DNA from: Cytidiella melzeri
Taxonomy: Eukaryota > Basidiomycota > Agaricomycetes > Polyporales > Irpicaceae
Direction: 5' to 3'
Assembly: GCA_022592445.1 (NCBI GenBank)
Contig: JABYQR010000022.1
Coordinates: forward strand, 124,001-188,000
DNA length: 64,000 nucleotides
This document shows, piece after piece, positions 10,030 to 23,467 of this stretch. Below the pieces are notes generated by a model. That model was not told where the DNA came from, did no database searches, and saw only the letters and a program-made list of their open reading frames with translations. The translations under genes were made by a program, and so were the position numbers. Position 1 is the first letter of the stretch; each line of letters opens with the position of its first letter.

Positions 10030-12541
10030 CTACAGCGCCCAGATCTTGACCATCGCGTCTCGACCACCAGAAACAAGGTACTTGTCCATGTACCTCAGCT
10101 TCTCCGCGGGGCGCGTGTGCCCATTCGTAAGCAACGACGAATGCTGCATCGTCGTCCGGTTGTAAATCTGCACAAAGAACACACCGTGCATTCACACACC
10201 AATATCACCATCAGCACATACGGCAAACACAAGGAACAACACAACGTTGGTACGCACGTCAATACCATTCTGCCCTGTGGCGGCGACGATCTTCCTAGTA
10301 TCGAACTGCAGCGCTGTGACCGCGTGGTCGTACTTGAGAGTCTCAAACATGCCACCGGTGCGGAGGTCCCATATCTAGAATCGACCGTTAACAAACCACC
10401 ACTAGCCGTTGACTTACCGAAACACATTGATAAAGACCACATTCACTCACCCGTATTGACTTGTCCAGACTGCCACTGATAATGTGCAGCTCGTCAAACT
10501 GCAAGCAAGTCACCGGGCCTGTATGCCCCAACAACGTTCGATGCGGCTGACCCGTTCGCACTATCCAAACCAGAACCAAAGCCGGTCGCATGTTTAGGCA
10601 TCGCACGAACCCATGATTAGGCACTCACTGTCCCACATACGGACCGCGCCGTCTCCACTTCCGCTCACGAGAGCGCAGTCCCAGAACTGCACAGCACCGA
10701 CAAAGTCTTGATACATGTCCCAGCTCCCGTCAGAAAACGGCGGTGTAGGAACAGCGAACGTGCCTGCCGCCGCTGCTGCACCGGGGAAGAGATGGTTCGG
10801 AAACCCTGTGCCTGGTCCTGCAGTAGCAGGGTGTGAGATTGCCCAAAGGATATCCATGGTCATGACGCATTGGCCGGTTGCGAGGTCCCATTGGCGCATC
10901 GTCTTGTCAGAAGCTCCTGTAACCTGAAAAGCACATTCCATGAAGTAACGGACCGGTACTGAATTCAAGAAAGGACGTACCAGACAATCATCCTCGAAAT
11001 AGAGGGACGTAACGGCTTTGCTGTGTCCTTCTAGCACCCGAATGCTAGGACTGTTACTGACCACCGCACTACTTGTAGAGCTTGCCCCTTGGTGAATCGC
11101 ACCGTTTGTTGCTCCTGCTTCTGGCCGCCGCACACTACCAAACTCGTCCACCACTGCTTCATCCTCCTCTGCAACATCACTCAAGCTGACATCCCTCTCC
11201 CACTCTTCGTCTTCATCCACCCTTCTCAAGTCCCACAAAACCAGGTTCCCATCCTCGCCTCCAGTCAAGCATAGGTGATCTTCGACTTGTATGCACTTGA
11301 CTGTGCTGCGGTGCCCTCGCAGTCGTCCAATTTCCTCTCCGGTGAGCAAATCCCACACTCGTGGCTGAGAGTCGTCCAATGACGCCGATACGAGCACCCC
11401 GTATGGTTCCGAGAAGTCAAGGGCTGTTATTGGAGTTGTATGCCCTTCCAACGTCTGTAGAAAACAGCGTTCGCGTCAGTAACTAGAGGCCGTGTGACAT
11501 GCACTACGTCATTACCATGAATGCCATTTCCTGCGGTAACTCGTCGTGTTCTGAAGGTAAGAACGCAGGACCTGCCGAATGATCAATGGGCTGAAGAGAC
11601 TAATAATGTCAGAAACTACCTTTGCGCCTTCTGGAGCTCTGAGCAACGAGCGTCGCATGCTGTGACGTCTTTGAGGCATGATTGGTGGAACGCTCGAGTT
11701 CCAAGCGTTCCCTGACACCCTCCACTAGTCACGTATGAGTGCAGAATAGATACACGACGGAAAGACAAAGCTTACACTCATCGTCTAGTTCCAACTCGTC
11801 TTCTTGAAGCCTCAGGAGGTCTTGCTGCAATTTCGATCGTATAGCATCCAGTGCTTCTATTTTATTGGTTATCTCCTCGACCTCGTTATGAATCAATGCC
11901 TGATAGGTTGTAAGCAAAAGCTAAGAGAGATAGGTTCAGATGACACCTACTCTGCGGACGTGCAAGTTTTCCTTGTCGCGCTCGATTTCATGTGTCTGTC
12001 GGAGTAGCTCGTCTTTGCCCAGACTTACGCCGGCACTCAGACTCGTCCGTCCTTTCCACTTTATCTTCCCTTTTTTGCCCTTTCCTGCCGAGCTTCCGAC
12101 CAAAACCACATCGTCCTCGCTAGCTACGCTCTCGTGATCATGTTCATCATCGTCAACTAGCAGCCCCCTCGAGCCCATACCCAGCTTCTTCAGCCCTAGC
12201 CTCGGCGTGTCCACGTTCCTCGTCTGCCTTCTCCTTGAACGACTTTTCTCCGAGCTCGGAATGGTCGCATTGAATCCTCGAAGAAGACTGACGTTTGACG
12301 CAACACCTTCAGGCTCAGGAATCTCCTCCTCCAGCAACTCGTCCGTCGCCTCCACAATTTGCAGGTCCCGCGACGTCAGCTTGCGCGTACCCAGCCCAAG
12401 CCTCATAGGTGCCCTTCCGAGACTCGCAAAGTCCATCCGAGAACTGCCTACTCCGCCACCGCTAATCGCTCGTCTGCTCGCCGCGTTCGCTGTCGCACTC
12501 GCCATACGCGGCGTCATGATAACAGGAGCCACTGGGTGCAA
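10030..12541 (-). CDS. mdv1: Mdv1/Caf4-type WD40 adaptor for mitochondrial fission
   Basis: Adaptor linking Fis1 on the mitochondrial outer membrane to the dynamin Dnm1. It reads leftward from ATG 12541 ([15 protein letters not shown]). The N-terminal third is charged and Fis1-facing, with [24 protein letters not shown]. Next is a coiled coil ([19 protein letters not shown]...LLRLQEDE, about 11770-11900). Then come about seven WD40 blades: [100 protein letters not shown], and the closing [12 protein letters not shown] with TAG at 10030-10032. An acidic insert ([10 protein letters not shown]...) splits blades two and three, and a proline/alanine loop follows blade four. Exon order and the coiled-coil-then-WD40 layout match Mdv1/Caf4. 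The start could be the inner Met (MTPRMAS). Confidence 0.87.
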
Positions 12542-13087
12542 TAGTCATTTCAGAGCATGGTACTCGTCAGAAACTCGGATTGCACGTACAGTCTGACAGT
12601 AACCTGTTGGAATCATGTCTGACTCTCGAGAACGGAGATAGTATAACTTGACCGACCGCGTCCAGTCTGCTCCTTGTGGACGTGCCCGCAGCGAGGTCTT
12701 CGACCGCTGCTCGAGGCTCTCGTTTCCGTGAGCTCGCTGCCATGGCGAGTTAAGACGCAGCGCAGACACAGGGAGGTTCAAGAGGTTGAGGTTCAAAGGG
12801 CAAAGGCACCCGAGCTCAGGTTTCTCCACGGCCGAAGCGCGTTCGTCAACGCGCTTATGGCTTCGGTCTTTTCCGGGAAAGTGCTATGTATGACAGAACC
12901 AGCGTCTACGTGCACTGAGTAACTTGCCGTAGTAACGAGCTAATAATATTCGTTTAGTCGTTTATTGTACGCAAGGCAATGTAGAGGCACACTGAGCTGA
13001 GCAAGTACTACATACACAAGATCCTATTGACTTCCTTTAACACAAACCACTCGGTGGCCTGACGGCAGTGCATTGTGAAGAAGCATG
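12542..13087. other. Intergenic, upstream of mdv1
   Basis: 5' flank of mdv1 and 3' flank of the small membrane-protein gene. Frames here lack coding character or a plausible start context. Confidence 0.45.
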
Positions 13088-13868
13088 TTACGGCGCCCAT
13101 CGCAAGTCTATAATCATGTCGAACCCATAAGATCGAAGGTCATATTCTGTCCATGGCGATGATAGGAGACGCGAGTTCGAGGTGGACAAGGACGACGCGC
13201 CTGACGGTAGAGTTAGCTGCGGGAGTGAAAGTTTTGCTTTGTGCGCTGTGTCTTGAGACGGACTGGAGGAGTTGGCTGTCGCATGCGAGGAAAGGTTGAT
13301 CATGTCCCACATATTCCTGAGCGAAGAGCTAAACGCTTTGTACTTGTTTTCAATTTCCGTCTGCAGCGACGAGTTCCCCTGCGCCGTAGCATCTGCTACG
13401 CCTGCGATCTGCACTCCGGCATCAACTTGCAGAGAAATCCCTCTCTCCCGCATCTGTCTCTCCAGCTGCCTCTTCAGCCCTTCCACACTATTCACTTCCC
13501 ACTGTGTGGTGTTGTACGGCTCGAAGAATCCCTCGGAAAAGTCGCACCAGCAACGATCTGCAATTTGTATCGTTGCGGGAATCATGTCCAAAGGGAGGCC
13601 AGGCATGCGAGAGATCAGAGCGTCGGAGAACGTGACAACGCTATCTGACCATGGCGTGTGCAGCGCAGTGTCGATGGGCACAGGGGGCCAGTAACACGAA
13701 GCCATGAACAGGGCGGTCAGGAGGAGGATGCAATAGAAGCTTGGGGCACAATGAGTAACGCAATGTAGCTGAAACGTGTAGAGCATACCATGGCTTCGCG
13801 TGCAATGTGGTCGAAAACAAGAATAACGCAAGGAAATACGGTGGGGCTATTGGTAGGGGCAATAGCAC
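13088..13868 (-). CDS. Uncharacterised membrane protein with two N-terminal hydrophobic segments
   Basis: Not recognised. The main exon reads leftward from about 13742 to the TAA at 13088-13090. It contains FYCILLLTALFMASCYWPP, a conserved-looking stretch IQIADRCWCDFSEGFFEPY, a predicted amphipathic helix EGLKRQLERQMRERGI, and a serine-rich C-terminus ending MIIDLRWAP. A preceding exon (LLPLPIAPPYFLALFLFST, to about 13792) joins through an intron of about 50 nt to give a second hydrophobic segment. The 5' end is uncertain: the frame near 13868 opens with GTG, and a small upstream exon with ATG near 13927 is possible. Cys-rich pairs (CWC) beside a membrane anchor could mean a lumenal domain. 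Confidence 0.5.
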
Positions 13869-14256
13869 TAATGGCAGATACCACCGCGTACACCTACCGT
13901 GCGTAGGACAAGTCAGCGCAAAACATGGTTGAGATAGACAAGCTCAACTCACCACATATGCTTTCTCTCAGGTAAAGCCGGTTGTTGCTCGCCAGCCACG
14001 AGATATGACGAGTCTACTTAGCTGTTATTGTAAGCTCCAAGCTGCTGTTCAGCACCGTGTCATTTGGCAACCTGCCCTACAGCTCTCACGTGAGAGGCGC
14101 GCTCCAGTCTGTTAGCGCTTGCCATACGCGCGTTCTTGGATATTCTGGAGCGTTCGACCTGTTGGGAACGTTAGCTATTTACCACTCACCACTCACGACA
14201 ATACCGACCTTGTCCTCGACATCCTTAAAAATCAGTCTAGCAGACGTTTCATCAAC
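13869..14256. other. Divergent promoter region
   Basis: Separates the leftward membrane-protein gene from the rightward p23 gene. It may hold a first exon of the former (ATG near 13927 on the minus strand). Confidence 0.4.
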
Positions 14257-15140
14257 ATGCCGTTACACCCAGAAGTTCTTTGGGCTCAGCGCAGCTCTGA
14301 AACAACGGAAGAGAAGGTGCGTATGCAAAGCTTGTTAGATTCAGATCATAAATTGAACTAATCTTCACGGCTGCTTTGCGGTGCATCTCCAGAACGTTCT
14401 CTATGTCACCGTAAACCTGCCCGATATCATTGCAGAGAGCTTCAAGTACGAGTTGACACCCACATCTCTCTCATTTGCTGCGAAGGCTGGAAAGTAAATA
14501 CCTCATTAAAAGACGTGTTGAGCGGCTAGCTGATGATCGATTCACGCAGTGCTGCAAAAGGTCTCGAAGAGCGAGACTACGAGTTCAAGCTCGATCTCTA
14601 TGCCGAGGTCGTACCCGAGGTTCGTTCGGTGCATGTGAGCTATGAAGGATGTGAACTCAATCATGTTATACAGCAATCGAAACAAAATCTTACCAGTCGT
14701 CATTTGGCGCTCATCATTCGCAAGAAGGAGAAGCAGGCAGAGTATTGGCCTCGTTTGACGAAAGAGAAGGTCAAGTCTACATTCATCAAAACCGACTTCA
14801 GCAAATGGGTAGACGAGGACGAGCAAGAAGCCGTAGCTGCTCCTGCCGAAGATGATTTCGATCCTATGGGCGGTATGGGCGGTATGGGAGGAATGGGTGG
14901 TATGCCTGGTATGGGCGGTATGCCTGGTATGGGTGGCATGGGAGGAATGGATTTCGAGCAGGTAATGCATACCTCAGATATGTGTCATCGACATCCAGTT
15001 GACGTTCATAATTTTAGATGATGAAGTCCATGGGTGGCGCGGGCGGCGGTGACTTCGGCGGTGACGAAGAACCATCAGCCACAGACATTGACGGTGACGA
15101 CGACGACGACGACAGTCCTCCCCCGCTCGAGGATGCATAA
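14257..15140 (+). CDS. sba1: p23/Sba1 Hsp90 co-chaperone
   Basis: CS-domain co-chaperone that stabilises the ATP-bound closed Hsp90 dimer in the cytosol. ATG 14257 opens MPLHPEVLWAQRSSE. Exon 2 gives NVLYVTVNLPDI. Exon 3 gives EERDYEFKLDLYAEV. An in-frame-length intron (about 14621-14672) is best removed so that VVPE joins QSKQNLTSRH. The p23 signature follows: KEKQAEYWPRLTKEK, then FIKTDFSKWVDEDEQ. The tail is a Gly-Met repeat and then a short exon ending in an Asp run and PPPLEDA, with TAA at 15138-15140. The acidic disordered tail is typical of p23; the GGM repeat is common in fungal forms. Confidence 0.92.
14866..14949 (+). repeat. In-frame Gly-Met tandem repeat (coding)
   Basis: About thirteen near-identical 6 nt units of the type ATGGGC/GGTATG within the p23 tail, encoding GGM and GMP units. 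Confidence 0.85.
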
Positions 15141-16010
15141 ATCTTGGGGACTATACCAACAGTAATATTACCCATAACAGACTCCCGCCATGAAGATTCT
15201 CAAACTGTACATGACAAAGTGTATCTTGTAGCAATCTACAATATTCTGCCTCACATGTGCGCCTCCTGCATCCTTGGGTTAATCTCGTTCTTCCTTCTAG
15301 CAAACTTTGACTTACGTCGTACATCGCCTGAACGCCCCCCTACGCGCTGTGGTGGAAATCTGTTGTTACGACCAAGACATTGAGCCACACGTCTCATGAA
15401 AAGATACAAAAATGCATACCATTTCCACTTTGGGTGAAGTTCTCTTTGAGTTGGTCCAAACCTCATTGATCCGGCGCCCTCACAGGTGCTCAGACGTTCA
15501 ACGTTCGGCGTTCATGGATTTATCCTTCGTTCAGCGGATATAAGAGTTTCTGACGCACGAATTTTTGAACGCTGCCTATGTACTTTGCGGGGGACTAAAT
15601 CACTGATGAGTTATCGATATCCACAACGCCTTATCTCTGCCATGGCGAGAACACTACCTGTTGGAGGCCTTGCGCGAGGGTCTGGAAGATATCGCTGGTG
15701 TAGGCAGCTAGTTGTTGGTAGTTGTTTTATTCTGGACAGTTGTAGCTACGGGCAATGACTTAGTGATACCATAGGTGGTATCGGGTTCAAGCTGCATCGC
15801 AGCGTTAGCAAATTATCGTACCTGGTGCATCGGGAAAATAACAAAAAAGTTATTATACAACGGTGTGGACACGGTCACGTGTCTGACGCGTTACATTAGC
15901 GTCTAATGAGGGTAGCGGCCGCCGCTTTGTTGCCAGTGGTTGAGCAGTCAGTACACACTGGAGACATTTCCAACTTCCATCCTCCTCATACCGCTGCGAT
16001 ACCATTTAAC
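15141..16010. other. Intergenic between p23 and separase
   Basis: No supported gene. It includes the separase promoter. An in-frame ATG at 15906 could lengthen separase by 35 codons, but that stretch looks like 5' leader. Confidence 0.5.
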
Positions 16011-19000
16011 ATGCGCACGAGAAGGCAGGCACTACCTCCCGCTGATGCGAAAACTCAGCGTACTTGCACCACAGCGACATCCAGTTCGGCAGCAGTCACG
16101 CCACAGCGGCAGGCCACGCTTCCTTCACCAGACGAACTAGCGTCGCGCATAAATTCCCGCTTACAGATAAGTAAAACCAGTGGGAAGGGAAAGGATACTG
16201 TGACGCGTTCACAAGCAGCTCGTCCTCTTACCAAACCGCGAGGCAAGACAGCAGAGGCAGAAGCTTTGGCAGGAATTGTCGAGGACAAGCTCAACATCAA
16301 GGAAACCCCGAAACCTGCAAAGGAGAAGTCTAAAGAGCAGATATGTGTGGAAGCTATGCGCGTTGTTAATTCTGCCTCCAAAAATCTTTCAACCATTGTC
16401 GAAACAGGCTGGAAGAGGTCCAACGGAGGTCAGCACTCGTCGTCTCGTCTCGTCCCGAAACCAGGCTCTTCGAAACCCGATGCCATCGCCTTTCAAGTTG
16501 ACGCATGTTCGAGAACCATAAGGGAAGGACTTTGTGCTTTACGAGAATACAGACCAGGCGATATCGACGTTGAGCGTGCCGCTTGCAGTGCTGTCGGAAA
16601 GATGATCGCAATAGACTCTGTGAGTATTCGTCTCTTCATACGCGCTTTCGGTAGCTGAACCCTCTTTGGGACAGTATCAATCCGCCATGCTCATCTTGCA
16701 AGACATGTTACCAGCTCTACGGTCATCCTACCCCAGCCATCTTTCGACTTCCGACAACGCAGAACCATCCCTACCTGACGAACTTGAGACTCTGTCCCTA
16801 CCACTGCCGAATGCAGCACCTCCTTTGGACGACGTTCTTATGACACTGCTCACAACGTACCTATTGCATACCTTGACCACAATTACATGGATCAGATTCT
16901 CTCGGCTTAGCGACATGAACAACTTCAATGTCTCCCTCAGCCAATTCGCGCACGCTATACACACATTTCCTACCCTCCTACAATGGCTCCCATATCTGCG
17001 CGACCTCACGCCGAAGTATTTGGACTCGACCCTCACGCGCGCCTACACTGCTCTCACCAGATCTTCGTCGCTATACTCTACTTATGGCAAGGACATGGCG
17101 CACGACGTGTATCGTATACGACTTTATGGTCTTCTGCTTCTTCTTGGGACATCCCCTGCGGCCCTCAAGCCCAATATGTTCTGGGAACAGACTGTCAAGT
17201 TCACCGTTGCATTCATCAAGTGCGTTGCGAATGTAGGCTCACCTCCATCTCTCGAAGCAAAGGGCGAGGTCACGAACACTGTGCTCTCAGCGTATGACGA
17301 CATTTTGACACGTACTCTTGCACGAGAAGACCAAGCCGTCTGGATGAGCGGGCACGCGTTTGTGGCGTTTTGCGAATACTGGATGGACTTCGCTAGACGC
17401 GTACGTTAGTCTTTCACAACGGTCGAAGTTTCTCACTAAGATCATGTAGGCGGAAGATACCGATACGTTGCAGAAAGTGTCGCAGCTTATCAGGCTCGCG
17501 ACCTCATCTGAAAGACAGTCCGAGGTCCCCGCGATGGAAAACGAGAATGCATCAGGAAAGGTTTCTGCGGTGCCTCAAGTCCCCAATTCGCTACAAGCAG
17601 CAAACATCTACGCAACTCTTGCTCAGGCAACTGCACTACTTGAGCAATCCGACTCTTTAGGTAAGACCATCCTGACGCCTCTAGGATGCTTTATGAACCC
17701 CATATTTCAAGGTGGCGACCAACTTGTAATGGAAGAGGTGATCAAAGCCGTTACGGAGGCGGAACCATATCTCGTTATCGCCTTCAGCACCTCTCACGAC
17801 GACCCCGCACTTTTGAAAGCTGGATCAAAGGTTTGGCGGGCCCTTGAACGTCTACGCAGAGCTGCCAGCAAGGCGTTCGAAATCCTGCCCAGCTCCGGGT
17901 CTACCAACGGAGAAAAGTACAGCACGGAAACTATCACACAATGTGCCGTAGTCGTAATTGCAAAGATTTTAACCTTGGTATGTTCTAAATTCACTGCGTA
18001 TACCGATTGAGACACGAATAGTTTTCAGGTCGAAACCGGCCACGCAGAACTTTTGACATCTTCTCTTGACTCACTTTTCACCTTGGCGAAGTCTACTCTC
18101 AACGTCTCTAGGGCAACTTCTATTAATCAAGCATTCGACTGGCTCTCGGACGCGCTATCCTTGGTTACAACTACACGCGAGACGTCGTTGAAGCTTGCTG
18201 AGCGAGCAAACTTCCTGCGATGCATATCAGGCGTATTCCATAATCTAGGCGCGACGTTGTATCAAGCGGGTCACCACTCGCATGCGGTTCGATTCTTCGA
18301 ACAGAGCTGTCCAGTCAGCGAAGATGCCTTGAAGATGCATGACACCGCATTGGTGGACGTGCAGGTCACACCGGACCGAGACGATCAGTGGGCGTCCCTC
18401 GAAGACCAGCTACATCGCCGATGGGAAATCCTAGGGGTTTGCCAATCTAAAACCGGCGACCGCAAGGTAAGTGTACCATGCCCGAATGCTACATACACGT
18501 TGATTTGACCCATTATATAGGGTGCTTTCTCTGCTTTCAGGAGTTGTATCAGAACATTCCCATTCCACGTCCAAGCTTTCGTGAAAAAGACAGCATTGTG
18601 CAGCAACGCCACACTTTTCGACGACTCTCCCTCCACGAAGCATATCGCTACCGTCATAGATCGAATGACTTACATGGGGATTTGCGACCTCTTCTTGCCT
18701 GCCGAGGAGGTGTCGCTGAAAGCACAGCGTATAGCCGATGTTAGCGACTCTGAAAGTAACGCTGTCCTCGGAGCCTTACTCGAGAGGCAAGCTGAAGGCC
18801 TCGACAGCAGCAAATGGAAGCCAGCCGTTCACAATGCGATATGCAGAATACTACAAGACGCTCTTGAAGTATACCCTCCACAGAACATGCCAGTTCGCAG
18901 GGCACGGGTTATGCTCAAGTGCTTTGAGCTCACGAGTTCGACTGCCGGAAAAGGAATGTGTCTCGTGGATGACGTTGAAAAATTCGCGCTGGAGGCGGAC

Positions 19001-22000
19001 ACTATCCTGCAAGCTGAAGTTCGTCCGAGGTTGACGCTTTCTCCCTGTGATAACCTTATAATTATGTTTACAGGATCTTGGACTCGATGCAGGCCTCTCT
19101 GAGTACTGTGGTCAATACCGGGCAGCTTTCAAGCTTTGGATGGCCCATTCAGTACACCAGCAGCCGCAGGCGCCACAATCCTCTCGTATAGTCTCGTACG
19201 TTGAGGAGGCTTGCAGTATATTGAAGCGCAACATATCGCCGATGCCACGGCAGTCGTTGGGCAAGACCGTTCTACCAACTGCTGGCAAAGGACAAACCGC
19301 AAGAAAGGCGACTGGGAAACGTCAAGCCACAGCTCGTGCTGCTCCCGCCCGAACTCGAGGGCGAATCGCCAAGGTTGCTGTGACACCAAAGCCTCGGAAA
19401 TGTAAGTAACCTATGGCTACTGTCATCAGCGGCTCACCTCTCGATAGCGTCGTCAAGTCAGCTTCTTCCGCTACCTATACTGTCATTCGGCCCACCACCA
19501 GCACTCGAATATGCCTCAACGTTGTTGGACTTGTTGCGTACGTCTTTGAGTTGTCAAATACTGAAAAATAATTGACACGCAGTAGATTCCACCGCGCATC
19601 TGCTGGGTCTGTTGGGGCAAGTCGTGATGAAGGTGCAGGTTCTCCTGATCGGACGGCGGATCAGCGAACACCACCCCCAAAGCCGATCTGATGGTGCGTC
19701 ATATAGCTGAGGCCAAACCTTCATATCTGATATAGCTTAACCAGATTACGTTCAGTTTTCGACTGAGTTGGCCCATGAGTATGTGAACCTTGGCAAGACT
19801 GGTAAAGCAGCTAACATCTATAACCTTACCTGGAATGCCATGAACAACCTTCGGGTCACCGAGGAGACTCGTGTACTATTTCTTCTGAGATATTCCGAGT
19901 CTCTCATTGCAATGGGGAACGTGTTGAAGAGGTATGTCTCCTATAACTTTTAATGGACCCATTGTGACACAATACATAGCTCTGCATCATACACCGAGGC
20001 ATACAGTATTGCACAAGGAATCGAAATCGATGAGCGCAGTCTATCGTCTGTGCAGCGCATCCTGACTCGCGCTTCGCTCCTAGAGCGAGCTGCAGTAGCC
20101 GCGACCACCTTCTCGTTGATACAGTATACACGCGTACGTTTTGACAACTGATGCGAGCTTCAAGACTTACGCACGCCCGTTCAGGATGACCCTGTGGCGT
20201 CCATCAATGGCATGTTGCAGTCGTTGCGTCTGTGGAATCGAGCGTTTGATACTCTGTCACGGCTTGCACCACCATCCTCGTCTGCGAAAAAGCCAGGGGA
20301 AGGTTCGGACAATCCTTTTTTCGTAGAAGCTCAAGAAACCCCTGCGCCAAATGCAGAAACTGCGGGTGTAGAACGCTTCTTCCAGAGACTACCCGCACTG
20401 AGGGGGATTGGATGGCGTATTTTGGAAGGACTGTTGAGTACGCTATTCTCTCTTACCCGAGCGTACGTTTCGAGGGGATCGCCTCGCGAGGCGGAATTCT
20501 TTGCTCAGCAGGCGAAAGATCTCGCGGTCGCATTGAATATGCCTGCGATGGTGAGTCGCGCGCTCTCCCGACTGGGTGAGATCTACCTGCATCTCGGTCA
20601 ACTCAAAGACAGCCACGCCTGTCTCGCCGAAGCTGCGAATCTAGTTGCGGATGCTGGTGGACCCGATGCAGCAGACATTCGTCGTCTTCACGCCGATCAT
20701 AGCCGCTTGAATGCCAACAAGGAAGGTGCTCAACAACTCTACGACGAGGCGATTGCGATGCTTGAAGAACTGGATCAGCAGTTTACTACGATAGATGGTC
20801 ATGCTCTTGGGTATGTTATTTATGATTCGAGCTGTATGTAGCTCATAATTATCAGTCCAAGGAAGCCGAATGGGTTATCCCCTAAGGCACAGCCGACATC
20901 ATCTCATAACGACACGCTGGCTCCTAGCCTCCTCCTGTCCATTCTACGACAGAATAGTACGTTGTTCCTCCGATACACCTTACGAATAGTCATAACTTTA
21001 TATTAGTCTGGATGCTGCACGGGGAAGGTGGCGAGTACCAACAACTTCTTGAGCGTCTTCGCACACTACCGCCTACTGCTGAGATCAAGGTATGTCAGCA
21101 CCCACTGTCATCCTCGTCACAGCCTCATATACTTCCAGGCCGAAGAAAGTGCTCTCATGGCGAAGCTCAAGTTAGAAGATGTCTACGCTAGATTCCAAGC
21201 AGACATGTTTTTGAGTTCCTTGGCAGAATCCGGTCAGTCTCACTGGGAACTGGCGCCGTTCATCAGAGAACTCATACTGTGAACAGCGATTACTTTGCCT
21301 ATGGGAATGAAGAGGCAGACGCTCTCAATTTCTCCGAGTACACAAGAGATCCTGACTATTCTTAGTCACGCTGAGAAGCTGTTTTGGGCGGACCTGACAT
21401 TGGTTGCAAAACGAGGGAACGTGTTCCACGTGCGAGACGCAGCTGTATCTTTGGCTCTCATCAGAGCGTTTCAAGATACACTTGGTAAGACGGGTACGGA
21501 AGGCCCTGCACTAGCGGCATGTCTTCTAGGTAGCTTTTACTTGGGTTGCAGCTCAAGCTTCTCGACTGACCGGTTTGTTAGATAAATCAACCTCAATAAC
21601 TCTGCGTCGTGAAGTTTTGGAGGTCGTTCAGTACAAAATCCGCGACAACGACGACTTCAACGATCTTCAGTGGCCGTTAATTACGCTGAACGGATCCCCG
21701 ATGTCACCACCCAAGCCGCGAAAGCAGACTCGGTTCACGCCCTTTGACTCGGATGATGAAGACGAGCCGTCGCACGTTGAGCGGAATCTACTGGCGGAGT
21801 ACTGGAAGACGTTGGCGACCAAATACCAGGATCAACCTTACGACGTTTCGCACCTATCTGGTTCACAAGTTGCGTCGTTGCCACCGAATTGGACAGTTGT
21901 CAGCATCAGTGTCACGGAAGATAAGAACACGATGTTCGTGACCCGTCAGTGTGCAAACAAGGACCCTTTGGTCTTCTACATCCCTCTGAAGGAGCGCAGA

Positions 22001-23467
22001 GAGAGTGAAGTTGAGGAGTATCTCTCCTTTGATGACGCACTAGTCGAACTGCGGGAGATCATACGTCTCAGCGATGAAGGAACCAAGGAGGCCGCAAATG
22101 TGAAGAACAACCGAGATGCGAGGGCGGCCTGGTGGGCTAGTCGTTCTGCACTGGATAAACGATTGAAACAGTTACTCGAGAACATTGAGTTCTGCTGGCT
22201 TGGCGCTTTCAAGGTGAGATGTCTAATGGCGAAGAATGTGTTGATGCTGACTATCTGGAAAGACAATACTTAGTCCGCCTAGGCACGTTCCAGATGAGGC
22301 ATTGCAGGACTTGAGGTTTCGCTTCGAGAGGGTCTTCGACCGGAGCATCGTTATCAGAGACAAAAGACAGAGAACTTCAGTGCGACTGGATGATGCACTT
22401 TTGGAATGCTTTGCATGCCTCTCGCCGAAGGCCCGGGATGAAGAGCTCGAGGACGTCATTTATTTTATCCTAGATCTATATCAATTCCACGGCATTCCGA
22501 TCGCCACAGCGGAGGTCGACGTAGACCAGGTGGTCATTGACTTTCGTTCAGCTTTGGAGGACCATATGGCGAAGTATCGGAGCCAAATTGTTCCTCAAGA
22601 GGACTCACATCTGTTCCTTGTGCTTGATAAGAACGTGCAGGGCATTCCCTGGGAGTCAATACCCGTTCTTCGAGGACAGAGCGTCAGCCGGATACCCAGC
22701 GTAGACTTCTTATTGGACCGGCTGCAATATACGAAGAACGTGCAAATGAATAGCGGTGCAGTCATTGATAGATTCTCTCTCAATCCCCGCGAGACGTTCT
22801 TTGTCCTTAACCCTAGTGGCGACCTCAAGAACACTGAAGGACGGTTCGCAAACTGGCTGCAAGACATGAAGAAAGTCGGCTGGACTGGTAGCATTGGCAA
22901 AGTTCCTAGTGAGCTTCAATTTTCAGATGCTTTGATGAACAAGGACTTGGTCATGTGAGCCATCATGCATGTTTCATATTGGCTCTGTCTCACCTCGTTT
23001 CTAGCTACTTTGGCCATGGCGGAGCTGAACAGTATATTCGTTCACGCAAGGTCCGACATCTTCCAAAATGTGCGGCAACGATGCTGTGGGGATGTTCGTC
23101 AGGAGCACTCAAGGAGATGGGCGACTTCGACCGAACCGGCACACCTTATAATTACATGCTCGCAGGATGGTAGGTGTATATCCTCGTGTTATGCTTCCGA
23201 TTAATGAACTGCCTTCTCTGACATAGTCCCACTCTGGTTGCAAACTTGTGGGATGTTACGGACCGCGATATCGACAAGTTCTCCCAGAGTGTTTTCGATA
23301 AAATACATCTCACTGCAGACGTTGTCAAGGCGTGGCAGCCTGATACCGAATGTCATCGCGACCGAACCTCCATTGTCGCGGCTGTAGCACGGTCAAGAGA
23401 TGCTTGCAAACTCAAGTATTTGACCGGCGCGGCTCCGATCATATATGGAATCCCGTTCTATCTGTAG
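16011..23467 (+). CDS. ESP1: Separase (separin, peptidase family C50)
   Basis: Cysteine protease that cleaves the cohesin kleisin at anaphase onset. The gene spans about 7.5 kb with roughly 15-20 exons. The N-terminal two thirds are a long alpha-helical (TPR/ARM-like) repeat region, e.g. 16666-17409, 17468-18010, 18053-18470, 19768-20840. The C-terminal protease domain has DKNVQGIPWESIPVLRGQS, then FVLNPSGDL, then the catalytic His in YFGHGGAEQY (His codon 23015-23017). The catalytic Cys lies in MLWGCSSG (Cys codon 23093-23095). LVANLWDVTDRDIDKFS and the ending KYLTGAAPIIYGIPFYL complete the domain. Both catalytic residues and the flanking blocks are intact. I prefer ATG 16011 (MRTRRQALPP); an upstream in-frame ATG lies at 15906. 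Introns in 19020-21300 are dense and their exact joins are uncertain. Confidence 0.95.
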
